Position numbers and translations under genes: made by a program. Below are positions 58,801 to 64,000 of a stretch of DNA of 64,000 bases, in pieces. The notes under the pieces are model-generated. The model did not search any database. It was not told the origin of the DNA and saw only the letters and a program-made list of their open reading frames with translations. The number at the start of each line of letters is the position of its first letter. The stretch's first letter is position 1. This DNA comes from Ceratodon purpureus. Lineage: Eukaryota; Streptophyta; Bryopsida; Pseudoditrichales; Ditrichaceae. The stretch is taken from contig CM026426.1 in NCBI GenBank assembly GCA_014871385.1, positions 92,230,268 through 92,294,267 of the forward strand, written 5' to 3'.

Positions 58801-61800
58801 GTTCTCCATGTATGCTCTTGCTGCCTGATCCAAGGCGACCGCAATCTCCCTCTGTACAAAGAGAATGTATTATAATCAATGTATAAACTACTTGAAATGC
58901 ATTAGTTAAAGAAAGTAACATAACGAATGTATTAGGGGATTCATGGAAAAAAAATTCTTACTCGGTATAGGAACGCAATGAAAACCTTCGTTGTCAAGGT
59001 GAACCATCTATCCTTTGCGTGTTTGTTCTGCACACAGATTTCAAACTCTTCTGGACTTAGAAGATCTTTGAATTCTTCTAACTTCATGACACCGAAAGAG
59101 CGGATACGGAATAACTTCGCTGGAAGATTACTCTTCACATGGTCATTCTCAGTAGACCTGTGGACAGAAAAAACTGTTTAGAAAACATTTCATAAAAGAA
59201 GAATGACCCAAAATCAAATTTGAGAAATTGTGCAACAAAAATTCTTACCAGTTGATGTCGTGCATGGCATGGAGAAGATTGCCCACTTGGCCGTGGGGGT
59301 CCAATATGATGCAATGCACGGAGATGTGCCAAGCTGGGTCGTCGGCATGATGCTTGTTGATGTGTCGTAACCAAGCTGAAAGGCGATGATTACCTTCCCA
59401 TACAAAAAACATTTTGCCACTGAATTGATTGAGGTCATCGTCTCCTTGGAGGTCGGCTTCGAAGGCTTCGTTAGCCTCGCGCCAGCATGGGCTCCACTTG
59501 GCCTTCACTTCCTCCGTGACATCCATTGACATCTCTTCAGTGTTGAACATGGAAATGTACATCACGCGGTCCCCATCTCTGTAACCCTTTACAAACTCCC
59601 TCTCCAGATGTTGCACGCCCATTTCGCCAACCGGTTTGACTTTTGCCATTGCGACCATTCTACACAATGGGACAAGCAGGCGAGACTTCCTCAAGGGCTG
59701 AATACGAACGCCATTGATGACGTTGATCGAGTCAACTTTATGCTGTGTTCGATGAAGCAATTCTCCTTGTACAGCGTCTTTCAAATCCAGAGGCTTTGAT
59801 GATGATGGCAACACGTCCTCTGTTTGAGTAAACTCAGGTACCTGCCATCAGCCATAGAAATGAACAATCAAACTTTACAGCGCAGATTCTGAAAAATAGA
59901 ATTTACCAGTCACTTAGAGATTTTCTCATAAATGAAAGGGTAAAACAACAAGACAACTGGAATTTAATCCAAGACACTAAGCATCAAGACCGTGCCACTC
60001 TACGAGGAGCCCTTCCATAGTACTGTCTAGCCTCTCTACTATTCCAATGATGGCGCCTTGTCCAAAACCGCCTCGTTTGACGGCAAGCGCTGGGCAAGAT
60101 TGCCGGAAGGGCAAAGACTACATGGGCAGGCCTCCTCAACACCAAAGGTGAAGTTGGGGGATTTGGCGAAGACGGCGGTGTACCAAGACGTGGCGAGGTG
60201 GGCATGTACACCGGAGAGGTGGGCTCATAAACAGGCGATGTAGGCATGTATTGGGGTGACTGGACCTCGAAAGGTCCAGAATCTAAACCTAAAGGAATGG
60301 TTAAATCACAGGTACAAAGGCGCTCATCCTCTGGGTCTGACAGGTCTAAAAGGTTGATCATAGAGACAGGAGAATTGACAGACATGTCGGGAGTATCAGA
60401 GCCTACCTGAATGTACAAAACATATGAGAAAGTTAGAAGGCATGTATATTTGAATGATCTTTCTATTCCTTTACTTAAATAATGAAAGATAATTTGAGCA
60501 TGTGAAATGTAAACATTATTACAGCAATAAGAATACCTCACTCTCCTCAAGCCCCTTGCTTTCACTCTCGGTGCCCATGTTATCCTGTGAAGTACCCTGA
60601 AAATGAAAAGAAATAAAATATGGTCAATTATTAAAATCATTTGATGTCTCTTTTTTGAGTATTGAAACTATTATCAAAGAAGTAGAGAAGTTCTCGTACA
60701 AGGAGAAGTTGCATTCATTAAAGAGGAATCATGTTCAATGATGAATGAAAACAAATTAAAGTTGAAAATTAAAAAACGGACAAGGATAGGGAGACGGACA
60801 GGGACTAGGAATGTGAGGGAGAGAGAGAGGGGCAGGGACAGGGAGAGACAGGGAGGGCTAGGGAGATGGACAAGGAGAGACTGCGCGGGACATGGATGTG
60901 GACAGGGAGATGAACAAGGAGTAACGATTAAAAAAACAAATTGCATGGTTCATTGGGCGCTGGCACTCGTGTTTGCTCCGAAAGCAGACACGGTGCCGGC
61001 TTGGTGCAAATGACTTAAAAAAAAAAAAGCCCGCGGCCTCAGTGGAGGGAGATCCCTCCTCAGCCATCGAGCTCACATTGGGCGCTGGCACTCGTGTCTG
61101 CTCCGAAAGCAGACACGGTGCCGGCTTGGTGCAAATGGCTTAATAAATTAAAACAAGGCCGCGGCCTCATTGGAGGGAGATCCCTCCTCAGCCATTGACC
61201 TTGCATTGGGCGCTGGCACTGCGCCTTGGTGCAAATGGCAAGAATAAAAACAACAAGGCCGCGGCCTCATTGGAGGGAGATCCCTCCTCAGCCATTAACC
61301 TTGCACAGGGATAGGGAGACGGACAGGGATAGGGAGACGGGTAGGGACTAGGAATGTGAGGGAGAGAGAGGGGCAGGGACAGGGAGAGACTGGGAGGAAT
61401 AGGGAGATGGACAAAGAGAGACCGCGGGGGACAAGGATGTGGACAGGGAGATGAACAAGGAGTAACGATTAAAAAAAAATTCAAGGCCGCGGCCTCACTG
61501 GAGGGAGATCCCTCCTCTGCCCCTCCTCAGCCATCGAGCTCGCATTGGCGCTGGCAACGTAACGAATCTTACAGTGACGAATTTGTACACCCTCGAAACC
61601 AAATTCTTAACACTCCCCTGAAATTTCTAAGCCGAATCCACAACAATTTCGAACACCCAACATTCCCCAACATCCAAAACCAAATCCCCAACAATTTCCG
61701 ATACCCACACTCTGCATTTCTCCCCAACACCTGCAAATCCCCAACACCAGCAAATCCCCAACATCCTCCAACGAACCCAACATTCCGAACAGTCCCCAAC

Positions 61801-62971
61801 AATCCCGAATCCCAACAATTCAAACAAACCCACCAATCACAAATTTCCATCAAATCCGAGCAAGCAGCATATCCATTAGCAACCAAGACGCACCCAAGAT
61901 ACAACAAGTACGCACCGACATCAAAATTAATCTAGATACCGACATTAGAACTTTCATACCTGATGGTCGTCGTTGTCGTCGTCCTCGAGCTGGTTCTCCA
62001 GCTGCTCCTCCGGCTGCTCCTCTTCGAACTGCTCTTGGACCTGCTCCTCGAGGTGCTCCTCTAGCTGCTCGATTCCCTGCGCGACATTTCCCTGCGCTCA
62101 CGGAACTACCTCCAGATCTCCCTCTTGACCGCGTTCTGCAATGTTTGCCTCTCTCTCCGCCATGGCAACTCCTCCTTCACCTGCCTCCATTATCCCTTGC
62201 CTCGCCCGCCTTGCTTTGACTCTCAGATGCTCAATTTCGATACAAGCTCCAACAACAGGGACTCAACGCTTATCTCCCACCCCTCTTACCCACTTGTTGC
62301 TCTACACAGGAATAGAATTAATTTGAATCTAGGCTCGCATAGAGGGCCGCGGCCCCTACCATTACGTCATTCAGTTAACGTTACACCATTGAAGCAAACA
62401 ATTCTAAAACACTGCTGAGAATATAATAAATTTCATTTTTTATCGGGTATACTTTAATTCGGGACACTACAATAAAACATTTAATTCACGATACCCTGGT
62501 TCAAGACGGTTGAGGAAGACTTACCTCATCAGAATTGAAATATGGATCTGATTGAGAGTGTGGCCCGCTTGAAGAAGAGTCATTAAATTTGATTGAAGGC
62601 TGCGGTGACTCTTCTCTTTGACTACAATTAAACTCTAATTCATCCGTCATCTCGTCATGCGCAACCCCACTTAAGAATACGTCTTGATCCTCCTCCTGAA
62701 CCTCGAGGACGGTGTCCTCTAAAAATTCGTGCTTTACCTCCACTATAGAGTCTAGGATGACTTTACGAATGCTACAAAACTTCAAGGCAACAGGCAAACC
62801 CGCTCCTCTCCTCTTCACAGGTGCACTCAAGTGATCAGCTTTCAAATCTACCTTCTTATGTGATGCTCTTCTCTTTCTCGCTCTCCTATTCGTAAAATTT
62901 GTCTTACATGGTTTCCTTCTCGGTTTAGGAGTGACATAAGTGGAGGGAGTAGACCCTCCACTATCCTTCAT
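55825..62971 (-). CDS. copy B: ParB-like and class-beta methyltransferase gene, multi-exon
   Basis: About 14 exons with good GT..AG sites: 62971-62525, about 62330-61960, 60596-60537, 60406-59985 (ends in a stop), 59841-59249, 59160-58963, about 58855-58654, about 58562-58346, about 58256-58018, 57923-57248, 57162-56809, 56724-56463, 56377-56193, about 56101-55825. Skipping the stop-bearing fourth exon keeps phase 0 and gives about 1,300 codons. Domains: basic N terminus; acidic exon; ParB-like domain (exon 5); unknown middle; class-beta methyltransferase (exons 11-13) with DLIIADIPEN (motif IV position), GALCLIYN, PREKTHEMM (motif X) and KPGDIVLNWNAGLG (motif I); then a Ser/Glu-rich tail. 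Faults: TGA in exon 2 and in the last exon, and a one-base frame change in exon 11. It may be recently dead, or some faults may be sequencing errors. Confidence 0.6.
56193..57162 (-). other. exons encoding the class-beta amino-methyltransferase domain
   Basis: Three exons hold, in order, motif IV (ADIPE in place of the usual D/N-P-P-Y/F/W), a RYKGYVYDIFHFADQYL helix and GALCLIYN strand, motif X (PREKTHEMMQSII), the SAM-binding motif I (PGDIVLNWNAGLG) and GRHILAFEDDEAIF. The order IV-X-I defines the beta class, which includes N4-cytosine and N6-adenine DNA methyltransferases. The altered motif IV casts doubt on catalysis. The frame before PPWNSRYKGYVYD is shifted by one base relative to motif IV. 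Confidence 0.6.
59249..59841 (-). other. exon encoding a ParB-like domain
   Basis: About 197 codons. The layout fits the ParB/Srx fold: PLCRMVAMAKVKPVGEMGVQ (strand and helix), then a GYRDGDRVMYIS strand, then FFVWEGNHRLSAWLRH matching the G-x-H/R-R-x-x-A core, then WHISVHCIILD. Bacterial and phage proteins often fuse ParB to a beta-class DNA methyltransferase, which supports the call because a methyltransferase domain follows in the same gene. Copy A has the same exon with one TAA. Confidence 0.5.
59985..60406 (-). other. CTD-like exon: YxPTSPx heptads, alternative last exon
   Basis: An exon of about 140 codons with three consecutive heptads, YMPTSPV, YEPTSPV, YMPTSPR, then SPNPPTSP, close to the RNA polymerase II CTD consensus YSPTSPS. 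It ends ..YYGRAPRR plus a few residues and a stop; copy A also ends at ..RAPRR and a stop. The exons on both sides fit each other in phase 0, so this one is probably an alternative terminal exon giving a short protein without ParB or methyltransferase. Confidence 0.5.
60940..61560. repeat. structured tandem repeats in an intron of copy B
   Basis: Three to four degenerate units of about 100-130 bp containing CATTGGGCGCTGGCACT, CCGCGGCCTCATTGGAGG and GAGATCCCTCCTCAGCCAT. Two short hairpins recur: GTGTCTGCT-CCGAA-AGCAGACAC and GGAGGGA-GA-TCCCTCC. GGGACAGGGAGA-type purine repeats flank them (60780-60920 and 61305-61460). Copy A has no counterpart at this position. Confidence 0.65.
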
Positions 62972-63031
62972 GTGTCTAAGTAACCTAATGACCCTCCTCA
63001 CAATAAAGGACACCTTATAACTTATGCCCTG

Positions 63032-63039
63032 CTTATATA
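63032..63039 (-). promoter_or_regulatory. TATA box of copy B ParB-methyltransferase gene
   Basis: TATATAAG about 60 bp upstream of ATG 62971, in the same context as in copy A. Confidence 0.6.
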
Positions 63040-63481
63040 CTCATCATTCCTAACAACTGCTGAACAACTCCTCCTACCATCATGACAGCGATCACTGACA
63101 TATACCATTAAGATTGGTCTCTGATATTGTAGAACTAAATATAAATAAATAATGAATTAAAGTTGATGTGCAAATGAATATAAATAAAATTGATCGATTC
63201 ATCAATACAATCTCCACTAAAATAGATAAGGTGACAAAGGGTCACCTATCACAGAGGGCCTGCCTATTAGTCCCAAAACAAAAGGCGGCTAGTGCTAATC
63301 CTATACATGCTCTCTTGAACAAAAAATCAAACCACGATCTAAAGTGGTACTGACATGAGTTAATATAAGTACTCTTAAATTCTCATTACGGCGCCAGTGG
63401 TAACTGACTCTGTTACTTACAATCTAACTAACTTCCGTTACTCGTGATTCAGATTCATTTCCTAAGATGCAACTACAACTG

Positions 63482-63488
63482 TATATAA
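63482..63488 (+). promoter_or_regulatory. TATA box of copy B transposase gene
   Basis: TATATAA about 85 bp upstream of ATG 63572. With the minus-strand box at 63032 it defines a divergent promoter of about 450 bp that is partly conserved in copy A (51200-51970). Confidence 0.5.
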
Positions 63489-63571
63489 TCATTGTACTCG
63501 ACCACATCAGTCTCTCATTCTTGTGCACCTTCACTCGATTAGTGTCATATTCCCCCACTCTACGTTTCACT

Positions 63572-64000
63572 ATGGCGTACGCAGCTCCTCGGGAAGTCCA
63601 AGGCACAGTCGTCCTTTATGCTCACGGCCTTGGAATCCCTCTCTCTTTTCAGACCAGTGCCGATGGTATGGCTAGCCTGTCCTCCCAGCACCTAAGTATG
63701 AGATTCACTTTTAGAGAGGATACAGTCAGGGTTGAGGAGGAGATTTTTGACGAGATAACAACTGAGGTCACTCACACTCTAGGTCAGTTGTCCGAGAGGG
63801 GTGACGATGGAATTCTGTACGGCCACTTGTATCCAGGTACATATAGAGTTTATGGACTTACCAATTCGCAGATGTAGACGTCTACAGAGATTCTTACTCC
63901 TCGTCAATCCTCCACTTGCACTGTTCAAAATCCGCTTCCTCGTGACGTGAAGGTCAAGGTAGAGTCTGGCGTGGATGCTACTCTTCAAACTCCGGTCATC
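63572..64000 (+). pseudogene. copy B MULE-like transposase gene, 5' part, cut by the window end
   Basis: Starts MAYAAPREVQGTVVLYAHGLG. The first 100 residues form the same beta-rich domain as in copy A (conserved LSMRFTFREDT / LSLRFHFREDT and LGQLS). TAG at 63875 sits where copy A has GCT; the frame then continues open (TSTEILTPRQSSTCTV) to the edge. The catalytic part would lie beyond 64000. Confidence 0.5.

Overview
The window looks like repeat-rich nuclear DNA of a streptophyte, most likely a charophyte green alga such as Chara or another large-genome basal plant. The reasons are spliced genes with GT..AG introns and TATA boxes, a DUF659-type hAT transposase, a MULE-like transposase with a D..ADNAQ..C/W signature, a tRNA-type SINE, and almost no recognisable host housekeeping gene. 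The species is inference; no rRNA or organelle marker is present. Most coding units are transposon-encoded or carried by transposons, and most are broken.

Left part (1-26.7 kb): four paralogous minus-strand genes share an N-terminal domain of unknown function, a central coiled coil and a C-terminal RING-like Cys/His cluster. They are called M1 to M4: M1 at 0.8-2.8 kb looks intact; M2 at 6.1-11.1 kb, M3 at 13.8-15.4 kb and M4 at 19.2-25.8 kb are broken. A kinase-like pseudogene with an RG-rich N terminus lies at 16.5-18.4 kb. M2 and M4 are each split by a copy of one mobile element (6614-10100 and 22003-25294). These elements have TG..CA ends, perfect 5-bp target duplications, an internal TATA promoter and one long decayed ORF, but no pair of LTRs that I could see. 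M4 also carries a 248-bp inverted-repeat MITE. Patches dense in CGGAC/GTCCG words separate these units.

Middle part (26.7-46 kb): a nearly complete hAT transposase gene (30.3-33.2 kb, minus), three small unknown genes, a short F-box-like gene, a fragment and a fuller copy of a second transposon family (37.8-38.3 and 42.1-45.6 kb), AT-rich repeats and a SINE.

Right part (46-64 kb): the most interesting segment. A two-gene unit occurs twice in direct orientation (copy A about 46.2-54.1 kb, copy B about 55.8 kb to the window end). In each copy a long minus-strand multi-exon gene is transcribed divergently from a plus-strand MULE-like transposase gene across a shared, conserved AT-rich promoter. 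The minus-strand gene has, in order, a basic/acidic N terminus, an exon with three RNA-polymerase-II-CTD-like heptads that ends in a stop (possible alternative last exon), a ParB-like domain, several unknown exons and, in copy B only, a class-beta amino-methyltransferase domain (motif IV, then X, then I). I read this as a DNA transposon carrying its own ParB-methyltransferase-type gene. Copy A is eroded and lacks the methyltransferase end. Copy B has a one-base frame change next to motif IV and a few stops.

Across the window most premature stops are TAG, often where a glutamine CAG is expected. That fits methylation-driven decay better than a changed genetic code, because the intact M1 gene itself ends in TAG.
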